NCBI GenBank assembly: GCA_038527485.1
Contig: JBCBFT010000016.1
Span: 1 to 64,000, forward strand
DNA length: 64,000 nucleotides
DNA from: JALEFZ01 sp038527485
GTDB taxonomy: Bacteria > Bacteroidota > Bacteroidia > J057
Direction: 5' to 3'
In this document: one piece after another, positions 17,036 through 25,302 of the stretch
Numbering within the stretch: position 1 is the stretch's first letter
How the letters are laid out: every line of letters starts with the position of its first letter
Program-made: the position numbers and the translations under genes
The notes under the pieces: generated by a model
What the model was told of the DNA's origin: nothing
Seen by the model: the letters and a program-made list of their open reading frames with translations, nothing else
Databases searched by the model: none

Positions 17036-18439
17036 TTAGTTGTTGAGAAAGCTACGTGGATCGGTTACTTCGCCTGTGAGTGCTGCTACAGCTACCGTCA
17101 CAGGACTGGCGAGAAAAGTCCTCGCTTTAGGGCCTTGCCTTCCCTCAAAATTTCGGTTGGAGGTCGAAAGGCAGTACTTACCCGCAGGGATTTTATCTTC
17201 GTTCATCCCGAGGCAAGCCGAGCATCCTGGTTGGCGGAGCATGAAGCCAGCAGCCTCCAATACTTTGTCGATGCCTTCGGCTTTTGCTTGCTGCTCCACT
17301 TGCTTGCTCCCAGGTACGATCCACACTTCCACATGGGCTGCTTTCTTTTTTCCTTCTACGATCGAAGCCACCTTACGTAAATCCTCGATTCGCGAATTGG
17401 TACAACTTCCTATGAAAATGTAATCCAGCTTTTGTCCCAAAAGCGGTTGATCTTGAGAAAGTCCCATGTAGGTCAACGCCTTTTCCAGATTGGCTTGCTC
17501 ACTTGCTTCTATATCCGAAGTAGACGGAATATGATCCGCAATCCCCATCCCCATACCTGGATTTGTTCCGTAGGTAATCATCGGCGGAATGTCAGGTGCA
17601 TGTATTTTTAGCTCCTTGTCAAAAACAGCTCCTTCATCTGTATATAGCGTTTGCCAATAAGCCAGTCTTTCCTCCCATACTTCACCTTTTGGCGAAAATT
17701 CTCGTCCTTTCAGGTACTCGAATGTGGTCTCGTCTGGCGCAATGAGCCCGCCTCTCGCGCCCATCTCAATGCTCATGTTACAGATGGTCATGCGCGCTTC
17801 CATTGACAATTTGCGAATTGTGGAACCTGCATATTCGACGAAATAGCCTGTTGCGCCACTAGCTGAGATCAGCGAAATGATGTGTAAGATGATGTCTTTT
17901 GATACGACGCCGTCCTGTAGGTCTCCATCGACGGTGATCCGCATGAGTTTGGGCTTATGCTGTAGCAAACATTGGGTAGCCATCACCATCTCGACCTCGC
18001 TGGTCCCAATCCCAAAGGAGATGGTGCCAAACGCTCCATGCGTACTCGTGTGACTGTCTCCACAGACGATGGTCATACCTGGCTGCGTCACGCCGAGTTC
18101 TGGACCGATGACATGGACAATTCCCTGGTAGGGGTGGCCCAAGCCGTACAACTCGATTCCATGTGCTGCGCAGTTTTCTTCCAGCTTGGCGACTTGATGA
18201 CGTGACAGCGCATCTTTGATGGGTAAGTGCTGATTGCGTGTAGGGACATTGTGATCGGCAGTCGCGACGACTTGCTGAGGACGGGCTACGGTCATGCCTC
18301 GCTTGTCCAGACCTGTAAAGGCTTGCGGACTTGTCACCTCATGGATGAAGTGCCGATCAATGTAAAAAACAGTGGGACCACCCTCGATCTGCCGAACGAC
18401 GTGCTGATCCCATATTTTGTCAAAAAGTGTTTTTTTCAT
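17036..18439 (-). CDS. leuC: 3-Isopropylmalate dehydratase large subunit
   Basis: 467 aa, of full length. The three 4Fe-4S ligand cysteines are in place: IGSCTNSRIEDL and the pair in PGCSACLGMNED. The motif VCGDSHTSTHGAFG and the early VFYIDRHFIHEVTSPQAF are typical of the family. With LeuD it catalyses the second step of leucine synthesis. It lies 20 bases downstream of leuA. Confidence 0.97.
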   Translation of the reverse strand: MKKTLFDKIWDQHVVRQIEGGPTVFYIDRHFIHEVTSPQAFTGLDKRGMTVARPQQVVATADHNVPTRNQHLPIKDALSRHQVAKLEENCAAHGIELYGLGHPYQGIVHVIGPELGVTQPGMTIVCGDSHTSTHGAFGTISFGIGTSEVEMVMATQCLLQHKPKLMRITVDGDLQDGVVSKDIILHIISLISASGATGYFVEYAGSTIRKLSMEARMTICNMSIEMGARGGLIAPDETTFEYLKGREFSPKGEVWEERLAYWQTLYTDEGAVFDKELKIHAPDIPPMITYGTNPGMGMGIADHIPSTSDIEASEQANLEKALTYMGLSQDQPLLGQKLDYIFIGSCTNSRIEDLRKVASIVEGKKKAAHVEVWIVPGSKQVEQQAKAEGIDKVLEAAGFMLRQPGCSACLGMNEDKIPAGKYCLSTSNRNFEGRQGPKARTFLASPVTVAVAALTGEVTDPRSFLNN

Positions 18440-18459
18440 TTATGCGAGTGTTTTGAACA

Positions 18460-19632
18460 TTAGGAATTGACTGTGACGAGGGGGTAGACCTCACGAGTCA
18501 ATCCATGTAGATCTTGATCCTGTACTTCTTTTTGTTTGTCTGCTAAACGGAGGAAGGCTTGATACAGCGTATCCACTTCATCTCGATTGAAGGCATAGCC
18601 GATATTCTTGAGGCGATAAGCCAAAGCTGCGCGCCCACTTCTAGCCGTCAGGACAATATGGCTTGTGTCTGCTCCGACTTCTTCGGGGCTGATGATCTCA
18701 TAGGTGGAGGCTTCTTTCAAGAATCCATCTTGGTGTATACCTGAGGAGTGTGCAAATGCATTGCTTCCTACCACGGCTTTGTTGGCCTGGACGGGCATAC
18801 GCATCGTGTCAGAGACGGATTGACTCATATTCAATAGCTTCTGATTGTCTACATTTGTGTAGAAGCCTAGCTCTGGATGTTTGCGCAAGATCATCACCGC
18901 CTCTTCAAGCGAGGCATTTCCTGCTCTTTCTCCCAGTCCATTGATGGTACACTCAATCTGTCGAGCACCTGCGATGACGCCTGCGATGGAGTTGGCCGTT
19001 GCCAATCCCAGATCATTGTGGCAATGGCAAGAGAGAATGGCTCTGTCGATATTGGGAACATTATTCACCAAATAAGCGATCTTCTCAGCGTACTGATGTG
19101 GGAGACAAAAACCTGTCGTGTCGGGAATATTGATGATGGAAGCTCCTGCTTCGATTACGGCTTCTACTACCTGCGCCAGGTATTCGTTGTCCGTTCTACC
19201 TGCATCCTCTGCATAGAACTCGACTTCTGCTGTCAGATTTCTCGCCCACGATACACACTGGATCGCACGGAGCAAAATATCTTCTCTGGTAGACTTGAAT
19301 TTGCCTTTGATATGAATATCGGAGGTGCCAATACCTGTATGGATACGGCCTCTATTTGCTTTTTGGATGGCTTGTGCAGCAACTTCGATGTCCTTTTTCA
19401 CTGCACGCGAGAGTGCACATATGGTAGAATCCTTCACGTGGGAAGCGATTTCTTCGACACTTTGAAAGTCTCCTGGTGAGGAGATAGGAAACCCTGCTTC
19501 AATAATATCTACGCCTAATGCTTCTAATTGAAGCGCCAACTCCACTTTCTCTGCTGTATTGAGCTTGCATCCAGGAACTTGTTCACCGTCTCTCAGCGTC
19601 GTATCGAAAATATAGATTTTTTGGTCGGACAT
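18460..19632 (-). CDS. leuA: 2-Isopropylmalate synthase, short form without the regulatory domain
   Basis: 390 aa. Residues 1 to about 270 form the HMGL-like TIM barrel: FDTTLRDGEQVPGC (metal Asp and catalytic Arg), CHCHNDLGLATAN (HxH metal ligands) and NGLGERAGNASLEE. The communicating subdomain follows, with SGIHQDGFLK. The protein ends soon after, where enzymes of about 500 residues carry the leucine-binding LeuA dimer domain, so leucine feedback through that domain should be absent. Homocitrate or citramalate synthase activity is possible by sequence, but first position in a leu operon supports LeuA. A candidate promoter lies about 90 bases upstream. Confidence 0.9.
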   Translation of the reverse strand: MSDQKIYIFDTTLRDGEQVPGCKLNTAEKVELALQLEALGVDIIEAGFPISSPGDFQSVEEIASHVKDSTICALSRAVKKDIEVAAQAIQKANRGRIHTGIGTSDIHIKGKFKSTREDILLRAIQCVSWARNLTAEVEFYAEDAGRTDNEYLAQVVEAVIEAGASIINIPDTTGFCLPHQYAEKIAYLVNNVPNIDRAILSCHCHNDLGLATANSIAGVIAGARQIECTINGLGERAGNASLEEAVMILRKHPELGFYTNVDNQKLLNMSQSVSDTMRMPVQANKAVVGSNAFAHSSGIHQDGFLKEASTYEIISPEEVGADTSHIVLTARSGRAALAYRLKNIGYAFNRDEVDTLYQAFLRLADKQKEVQDQDLHGLTREVYPLVTVNS

Positions 19633-19719
19633 AGTGCGTAAGGGATAGAGTGAGTGATAAAAAGCGTAAAAAACTTTGGAGGATTTTCAAATTTGTTAAT
19701 GAAAAAGCTGGTTGTTTAT

Positions 19720-19727
19720 CAAAATTA
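19720..19727 (-). promoter_or_regulatory. Candidate -7 box of the leu-ilv operon
   Basis: On the minus strand TAATTTTG matches the Bacteroidota -7 consensus TAnnTTTG. A TTTG (19756-19753) lies upstream, but at a spacing longer than usual, so support is weak. Position is 88 bases before the leuA ATG. Confidence 0.3.
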
Positions 19728-19840
19728 CTAGGAGAGGGTCCATAGGAAAAACCAAATACTTCCTTATTTTACAACTTGTATCCCCATCATATGTGTGGCA
19801 ACTCACTGTATGTCAATTTTATAAACATTCCCTTTTTACG

Positions 19841-21394
19841 ATGTCCAGCAGAAAAAAAGAGGAGGTATTTCAACTAGTCAAATCACTGGAGAAAGGTGAG
19901 AAGCGGAACTTCAAGCTTTTTGTGAAGCGAAACTCTGCCAACTCCGATCTTAAGATTATCCAGTTATTTGACATATTGGATAAAATGAATGTTTATAATG
20001 AAGGGGTTTTGCTCAAACAGAACAAAAATCTTAAGAAACAGCAGCTCTCCAATCTCAAGGCGCATCTGTACAAGCAGATCCTTGCCAGTCTACGTGTCAT
20101 GAATGACTCTGATGACATCGAAAACATGCTCCATGAGGAAATCAAAAATGCCCGCATTCTGTATCGCAAAGGGCTCTACCTACAAAGTTTGCGCATTCTG
20201 CAACGTACCAAGCAAATCGCCCTTGCTTATCATCAAGGGACATTCTTGTTGCAGATCTTGATTTTTGAGAAAAAAATAGAATCCCTCCACATCACCCGAA
20301 GTATGGAAAATAGGGCGGAGGAGCTTTCAGAAAAAATTGCATATCACACGCAACAGCTTAAAAATATCAGTGCGATTTCCAACTTCGCCCTCCAGCTTTA
20401 TGGGAAATATATATCCAATGGGCACGCACGAAATCCTGAGGAGGTAAGGGTTTTCAAGGATTTTTTCTTCTCTCATATACCGGCAGATTCGCACTTAGAG
20501 AAGAGCTTCTATGGGCGTTTGTATCTGTTCCAAGCACATGTATGGCACGGCTTCATCCTGCAAGATGTGCTCCAATATTACCGCTATGCGCAGAAGTGGG
20601 TTTCGCTCTTTGAAGAGGAGCCTCAGATGGTGCCCCTTGAGATCAACTATCTGCTCAAAGGCTATCATCACTTGTTGCAAGCGTTATTTATGCTGCGTCA
20701 TGCGGACAAGTTTCGAGCGGGGATTCAGCGATTTCAGGCATTTTTGGAGAAAAATGGGGGGCATTTCAATGAAAATGGCTCGATTCAGGCGTTCATTTAC
20801 CTAGAACTGGCACATATCGACCTTCATTTTTTGGAAGGAACTTTTACAAAAGGTTGGGAAATTATCCCCAGGATAGAAGTGAAAATGGCGCAGTTTCAGC
20901 AGCGCATGGACGACCATTACCGCCTGACCTTTTACTACAAAATTGCCTGTTTGTACTTTGGAGGTGGGGACAATGAGAAGGCCATTCAATACCTGAGTAA
21001 AATCATTCATTCCAAATGGCATTTACGAGAAGACCTCCAATGTTATGCGCGCCTGTTGCATTTGATTGCACACTTTGAGTTGGGACACTTTGACATCATG
21101 GACTCGCTGATCAAGTCTGTCTATCGCTTCATGGCCAAGATGCAGAACCTGTCAGCCGTAGAAGAAGAGATATTTGGATTCTTGCGCCAATCTCTGCATT
21201 TGTATCCTGAGGATCTCAACCAAGCCTTCGAGGACCTGCTTCATAAGTTGCAGCAACTGGAGAATATCCAAGGTGAACGCAGGGCTTTCATGTATCTGGA
21301 TTTTATCTCATGGCTTCAGAGCAAGTTGCAAGATGTACCCGTAGAGGATATCATCAGGAAGCGGTATTTGCAGCGTTTGGGTGGGGGAGAATGA
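19841..21394 (+). CDS. Hypothetical alpha-helical repeat protein
   Basis: 517 aa from ATG 19841 (MSSRKKEEVFQLVKSL). The frame is open upstream to 19712, but that part overlaps the divergent leuA promoter region and looks non-coding. The N-terminus is basic (KSLEKGEKRNFKLFVKR). The rest is a series of amphipathic helices rich in Leu, Gln and aromatic residues, resembling TPR-like solenoids. No signal peptide or enzymatic motif. It is probably a cytosolic scaffold or regulatory protein; divergent transcription from leuA does not prove a link. Confidence 0.75.
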   Translation: MSSRKKEEVFQLVKSLEKGEKRNFKLFVKRNSANSDLKIIQLFDILDKMNVYNEGVLLKQNKNLKKQQLSNLKAHLYKQILASLRVMNDSDDIENMLHEEIKNARILYRKGLYLQSLRILQRTKQIALAYHQGTFLLQILIFEKKIESLHITRSMENRAEELSEKIAYHTQQLKNISAISNFALQLYGKYISNGHARNPEEVRVFKDFFFSHIPADSHLEKSFYGRLYLFQAHVWHGFILQDVLQYYRYAQKWVSLFEEEPQMVPLEINYLLKGYHHLLQALFMLRHADKFRAGIQRFQAFLEKNGGHFNENGSIQAFIYLELAHIDLHFLEGTFTKGWEIIPRIEVKMAQFQQRMDDHYRLTFYYKIACLYFGGGDNEKAIQYLSKIIHSKWHLREDLQCYARLLHLIAHFELGHFDIMDSLIKSVYRFMAKMQNLSAVEEEIFGFLRQSLHLYPEDLNQAFEDLLHKLQQLENIQGERRAFMYLDFISWLQSKLQDVPVEDIIRKRYLQRLGGGE

Positions 21395-21447
21395 AAAAAA
21401 TCCCCAACATTTGCTAGGGATTCTTCTCGCAGTATTTCTCGAAATGT

Positions 21448-22038
21448 TTACTTCATTTCACAAGCCTTGCTGCTTGTCACAGCATAAGTTGTGCGTCGGT
21501 ATCCGCTGGGGCAGGTCCAGCATTTGTTGGTGCCAATGTCGAAGAACGCACCTGTGGGGCATTGTCTGGAGTCTCTGATTTTGGTGGCTGCCGAAAAAGC
21601 AGAGCTCACACGCTTGGAACAAGCCTTACTTGAAGTGACGGCGTAGCCTGTGCGGTTGTAGCCCGAGGGACAGCTGTAGCAATAGCCATTGGGATCCCAG
21701 AACTGGCCATTAGCACAGTTGGTGCCAAAAGGTCCGTATCCACGACCGTGTTGCGTAGCTTTGGCAAAGACTTCGCCTCCTGCGCGCTCGCAGGCTTTGC
21801 CACTCTTGACGGAGTAGACGGTGCGCTTGTATCCCTCGGGGCAGGTCCAGCAAGTCCCTCCATCGATGGGATCGAAAAAAGTTCCGCGTCCGCATCCGAT
21901 TCGTCCTGACGGAGTCGCTGATTTGTAGCGCGTAGCGGTCGGCAATGTCTGCATGGGCACAAGCTCGCGTACCCACTGAGCACTCCACCAACCTTTCTGA
22001 ATGGTGCCAAGTTCGAGTGTCCCGCGTTCGGTGTGCAA
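21448..22038 (-). CDS. Cys-rich repeat protein, probably 5'-truncated
   Basis: 196 aa if the TTG at 22038 is used. The frame continues to an in-frame stop at 22072-22074 without any ATG, and that part (RWKGTYLHTERG then GWWSAQW) looks like the inside of a lectin-like domain rather than an N-terminus. No signal peptide is present, although the Cys pattern suggests an exported protein. Three repeats follow, each with the pattern G-x-FFDP-or-like, C-W-TCP-x-GY-x-RT-x-Y-x-V-x-S-x-KAC (Cys positions regularly spaced). The divergent lipoprotein gene starts only 41 bases away. I read this as a gene fragment or relic; a short secreted protein using a non-ATG start is the alternative. Confidence 0.55.
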   Translation of the reverse strand: MHTERGTLELGTIQKGWWSAQWVRELVPMQTLPTATRYKSATPSGRIGCGRGTFFDPIDGGTCWTCPEGYKRTVYSVKSGKACERAGGEVFAKATQHGRGYGPFGTNCANGQFWDPNGYCYSCPSGYNRTGYAVTSSKACSKRVSSAFSAATKIRDSRQCPTGAFFDIGTNKCWTCPSGYRRTTYAVTSSKACEMK

Positions 22039-22079
22039 GTAAGTTCCTTTCCAACGGTTTTTGATGTTCTCTCACCGAT

Positions 22080-22982
22080 ATGAACAGATTGACCAACGTT
22101 ATTCCATTATCCATCATTTTACTCTTATGTGTAGAACTTTTCAATGGTTGTAACCAAGTCGCCACTTCTAATAATCGCAATCCACGTAAGCTCTATTTAT
22201 CGGATTCTGTACCTGAAATAGATAAAACGAGAGAAACAAAGATCCTGACAGCCTTCTTTGGGTTGGATGATGCGTTGCCGCAACGCGCAAGATTCATTTA
22301 TGCTAATGCCTCTGGAAAGGATGGGATGCCCCTCGTCTTCTCACACGAACTCGATCCCAGTACGCTGAACGGAGCTGATTTTGCTGTGACTACGCAAGAC
22401 GGGAGTTTATTCGAAGTAGAAGCGGCCAGTTTTCTTCCTGCCAACGAAGAATTTGAACTTAGGACGGTCCTACTTATCGGAGATTATGGAAGTTATCCTG
22501 ACAACCAGCCTATTTCAGTCAAAGTTGTAGGTGATCTGATGACTAGATCGGGACAAAACTTCAAGGGAGATAGTGTCAAGGTCATCCCCCTAGAAGAAGG
22601 ACCTGTTTTGAGTTATGCAGAGTATTTTAAAATAGATGAAGCCTATCCCTACATCGAAACAGGAGATGGCTGCGATTGTCCCAAAAGCGAAACGGAGAGG
22701 GTAGTAAAAGCTGTCTGGTCTGGAGGCGTCCGTGCGCTGAGCGGAGAAGAGCTGGGAGAGAATGAAAAAAATGTGTTTACCGTCACCCTTGTGGATGGCA
22801 CAGATACACTCAAAGTACATCCATTTCAATTGGCAGATCTCGGCGACAATGAAAATAATATCGACTTGTGCTTGAAGGAAAAGGGGATTCCCATGCTTGT
22901 GGAGGTGGCGGAAAATGTGGCCATTGATCCCAATGATGATCCCAATCCTCAAACGCAGGTACAAGTGGTGAGTCGATGGTAG
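22080..22982 (+). CDS. Putative lipoprotein of unknown function
   Basis: 300 aa. The N-terminus has a lipoprotein signal (hydrophobic run IIPLSIILLLCVELF-like, lipobox FNGC with Cys24). The mature part is acidic and beta-rich, with no family recognised. One segment (FIYANASGKDGMPLVFSHEL) reads like a beta-sandwich start, and there is a Cys pair in GDGCDCPKSE. The C-terminal DPNDDPNPQTQ is Asp/Pro-rich. It is probably membrane-anchored in the periplasm or on the cell surface. Confidence 0.7.
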   Translation: MNRLTNVIPLSIILLLCVELFNGCNQVATSNNRNPRKLYLSDSVPEIDKTRETKILTAFFGLDDALPQRARFIYANASGKDGMPLVFSHELDPSTLNGADFAVTTQDGSLFEVEAASFLPANEEFELRTVLLIGDYGSYPDNQPISVKVVGDLMTRSGQNFKGDSVKVIPLEEGPVLSYAEYFKIDEAYPYIETGDGCDCPKSETERVVKAVWSGGVRALSGEELGENEKNVFTVTLVDGTDTLKVHPFQLADLGDNENNIDLCLKEKGIPMLVEVAENVAIDPNDDPNPQTQVQVVSRW

Positions 22983-23033
22983 GGATACTTTAATGAATTG
23001 TATATCCTTCCAAGAAGATTTCTCTAAAATTTT

Positions 23034-23056
23034 GCCTTTGGGACTCAAGCAAAGGC
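23034..23056 (+). other. Hairpin upstream of the nitronate monooxygenase-like gene
   Basis: GCCTTTG (23034-23040) pairs with CAAAGGC (23050-23056), and an outer pairing of ATCCTTC (23004-23010) with GAAGGAT (23063-23069) encloses it. No T-run follows, so this is either a weak terminator for the lipoprotein gene or a leader structure. Confidence 0.35.
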
Positions 23057-23092
23057 TATATTGAAGGATTACCTTCTACAAAATCATAACGT

Positions 23093-24067
23093 ATGAACGC
23101 TTCTACTCAACAATTTTTACAGGATACAGGTGCGAAGGTTCCCATCATTTGTGGTCCTATGTATCCAGGTTCCAATCCTGAGTTGGTAGCTGCGGTGTCA
23201 GATGCAGGAGGTTTTGGTGTGGTACAGCCTGTTTCCCTTACTTCACTTTATGGTCATGATTTTCGAGAGGGGCTACGCTTGATCCAAAAGCTGACAGACA
23301 AACCTTTTGGTGTCAATTTTACCATCTTCGGTGGGGCGAATCAAAAGTATCACGATCAAATGAAAGAGTGGATGGAGATATCCATTGAAGAAGGCATAAA
23401 ATTCTTTTTGACCTCTTTGGGAAAACCGCATGAGATTGTGAAAGTCGCACACCAACATGGCATCAAAGTCTATCACGATATCCCCAACAAGAAGATTGCA
23501 CTTGCCATGCGTGATGCAGGAGTAGATGGGATCAATTGTATCAACTGGAGAGGGGGCGGACAGACAGGCACACAATCAGCGGAGCAATTCATGGAGGAGC
23601 TGCATGACATAGGGATTCCTGTGATCTGTGCAGGAGGGATCAGTGGTCCTGAGGACTATCAAAAGGCATTGGACATGGGATATGCGGGCGTGCAAATGGG
23701 CACAAGATTTCTCGCGACACATGAGTGCCAAGTGACCGACAGCTATAAGCAGGCCATCGTCGACTCTACCGAGGAAGACATTGTGTGGACCAACAAAGTC
23801 GCAGGGAATAACTCTTCTGTGATCAAAACCAAAGATGTCATGCGCGGAGGCTTGAGAACAGGTCCCATTTTTACCTATATGCTCCGCCAGCGCAAGTTAA
23901 AAAAGTACGCGCGCATGTATCTCATGAGTCGAGGATTGAAGAATTATTCTCGTACAGCCTTTGATGACAATGTACAATTTTGGCAGGCTGGGAAGGGAGT
24001 AGGGAGTATTACCTCTATAAAATCTGCCAAGGAGGTGATAGATGAATTTAGGGTTGTCAGTGTATAA
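23093..24067 (+). CDS. Nitronate monooxygenase / 2-nitropropane dioxygenase-like flavoprotein
   Basis: 324 aa FMN-dependent TIM barrel. Family marks are the N-terminal VPIICGPMYPGSNPELVAAV, the phosphate-binding VICAGGISGPEDYQKAL and the barrel end GYAGVQMGTRFLATHEC. A His-Asp-containing segment (KVYHDIPNKK) occupies the usual active-site region. Enzymes of this family oxidise alkyl nitronates or act as enoyl reductases of the FabK type; substrate cannot be decided here. Monocistronic. Confidence 0.88.
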   Translation: MNASTQQFLQDTGAKVPIICGPMYPGSNPELVAAVSDAGGFGVVQPVSLTSLYGHDFREGLRLIQKLTDKPFGVNFTIFGGANQKYHDQMKEWMEISIEEGIKFFLTSLGKPHEIVKVAHQHGIKVYHDIPNKKIALAMRDAGVDGINCINWRGGGQTGTQSAEQFMEELHDIGIPVICAGGISGPEDYQKALDMGYAGVQMGTRFLATHECQVTDSYKQAIVDSTEEDIVWTNKVAGNNSSVIKTKDVMRGGLRTGPIFTYMLRQRKLKKYARMYLMSRGLKNYSRTAFDDNVQFWQAGKGVGSITSIKSAKEVIDEFRVVSV

Positions 24068-24188
24068 TAGTTTTTGGTCAAAATGTAAAAAGAGTAAAAC
24101 AGGATAGCTTTTCTTTATAGGAGACTGCGAGTTATTTCGGCCGTTTTTACAGACTGCTCATATTTTATAACCATAGATAATCACTTGC

Positions 24189-24593
24189 CTATGGATTTTG
24201 CTTGGCGCTTGCCCGTTCCTTGATTTTTCGCTTGATCTCCGCTCTGAAGGCTTTATTGTGGGTAAATTGTTTGTGTCGGAGAAACTCGATAAAATATGCT
24301 ACGATCGTTCCTCCAAGTAAAGCCTTTCCTACTTCAAGTATAATTTCAAATAAAACCTCCTCCACAAAACTTGGGAGATAATCTGCTGCATAAAGCTGAA
24401 GCGATTTGGTACCAATCATGACCACCAAGCCAATGATGAAAAATACAAAGAGGAATCCGAGTTGAAAATCCTCTTCTTCGATGATCAGGTCAAGTTCGGA
24501 AGGATTTTTTTCATAATAATCGATCACGTCTTTTGTTACCTTTTGCTCGGAAGCAAGAGTCATCCCATATATAAATTCAGCCAGTCTTTTCAT
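24189..24593 (-). CDS. Small membrane protein of unknown function
   Basis: 134 aa. An acidic N-terminal segment (EKNPSELDLIIEEEDF) precedes a strong transmembrane helix (LGFLFVFFIIGLVVMIG, about 45-62), and a second hydrophobic stretch lies at about 85-105 (ILEVGKALLGGTIVAYFIEFL). The tail is highly basic (RAEIKRKIKERASAKQNP), suggesting a cytosolic C-terminus. No family recognised. Confidence 0.6.
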   Translation of the reverse strand: MKRLAEFIYGMTLASEQKVTKDVIDYYEKNPSELDLIIEEEDFQLGFLFVFFIIGLVVMIGTKSLQLYAADYLPSFVEEVLFEIILEVGKALLGGTIVAYFIEFLRHKQFTHNKAFRAEIKRKIKERASAKQNP

Positions 24594-24790
24594 AGATCAA
24601 GATATAGTTAAAGGACTGCGTGCATTATCAAAAAGCGTGTACGATTGGCTTGTAGATAACGCAAGCAGAGTGTTGATTCCAGAACTATCGAAACCCTGTC
24701 GGTGTTGACTTTATGTAATAAAATTAAGGTTAGGAAAATTTGCTGACCAGGTTATTCCCGTGCTTTGAGCGGACGACCATTGAGCGATTT

Positions 24791-25194
24791 TTAAGAAATG
24801 AAGCCTGGATCTTCGTCCAGATACATTTTAAGATCAAATGACTGCCCTCGATAATTTTTCAACCCGCAAACCATAAATGTAATATTGGCATATTGAGACT
24901 CACTTGCAATGACTTGTCGATGGGGATTATCCGTGTCAATTTGAGCAGATTCTACTACTTGCAGAGAGTTATTTCCATCCTCTCCTTCCACCCAAAATAG
25001 ACCCCCTCCCGTGTTTTGATCTGCGTGAATACACCCAACTCCCTCAGAGGACGATGAAGTTTTGATCGGCTGATTGCGGGAAATCCATAATGAAGACGCT
25101 CTAATTGAAGTAAAACGGGTTGAGGGTTTCGCCCAGAGGCCTTTATATAAGTAAAGTCCTCTTCATTAAAGATTTTTTTAGTACTTATAAGCAT
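24791..25194 (-). pseudogene. Degenerate or frameshifted gene of unknown function
   Basis: Two minus-strand frames overlap. One begins with ATG 25194 and runs to 24955 (MLISTKKIFNEEDFTYIK ...). The other, in a different frame, is open from about 25165 to 24791 and gives a protein-like sequence (GGGLFWVEGEDGNNSLQVV ... MYLDEDPGF). A single frameshift between about 24990 and 25080 would join them into a protein of about 130 aa. Neither half is recognisable. It may also be two non-coding frames; I rate a decayed gene as more likely because the second half reads naturally. Confidence 0.35.
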
Positions 25195-25302
25195 TGGAAG
25201 ATTACAGGAAATTTAATGAATAGGTCTGGTATATATCGCCGTAAGCATGAGAAGAGTTGAAATAAATTTGCCATGGCCAATTATCTATTCAAATATAGAT
25301 TT

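Noticed and set aside
18877..19479. A 200-residue plus-strand frame opposite leuA
   Set aside because: LeuA motifs on the minus strand are unambiguous; the plus frame is Cys/Ser-rich and unlike any protein.
9216..19632. A leader peptide or T-box controlling the leu-ilv operon
   Set aside because: No run of Leu/Ile/Val codons with an attenuator and no T-box-like structure could be seen upstream of leuA.
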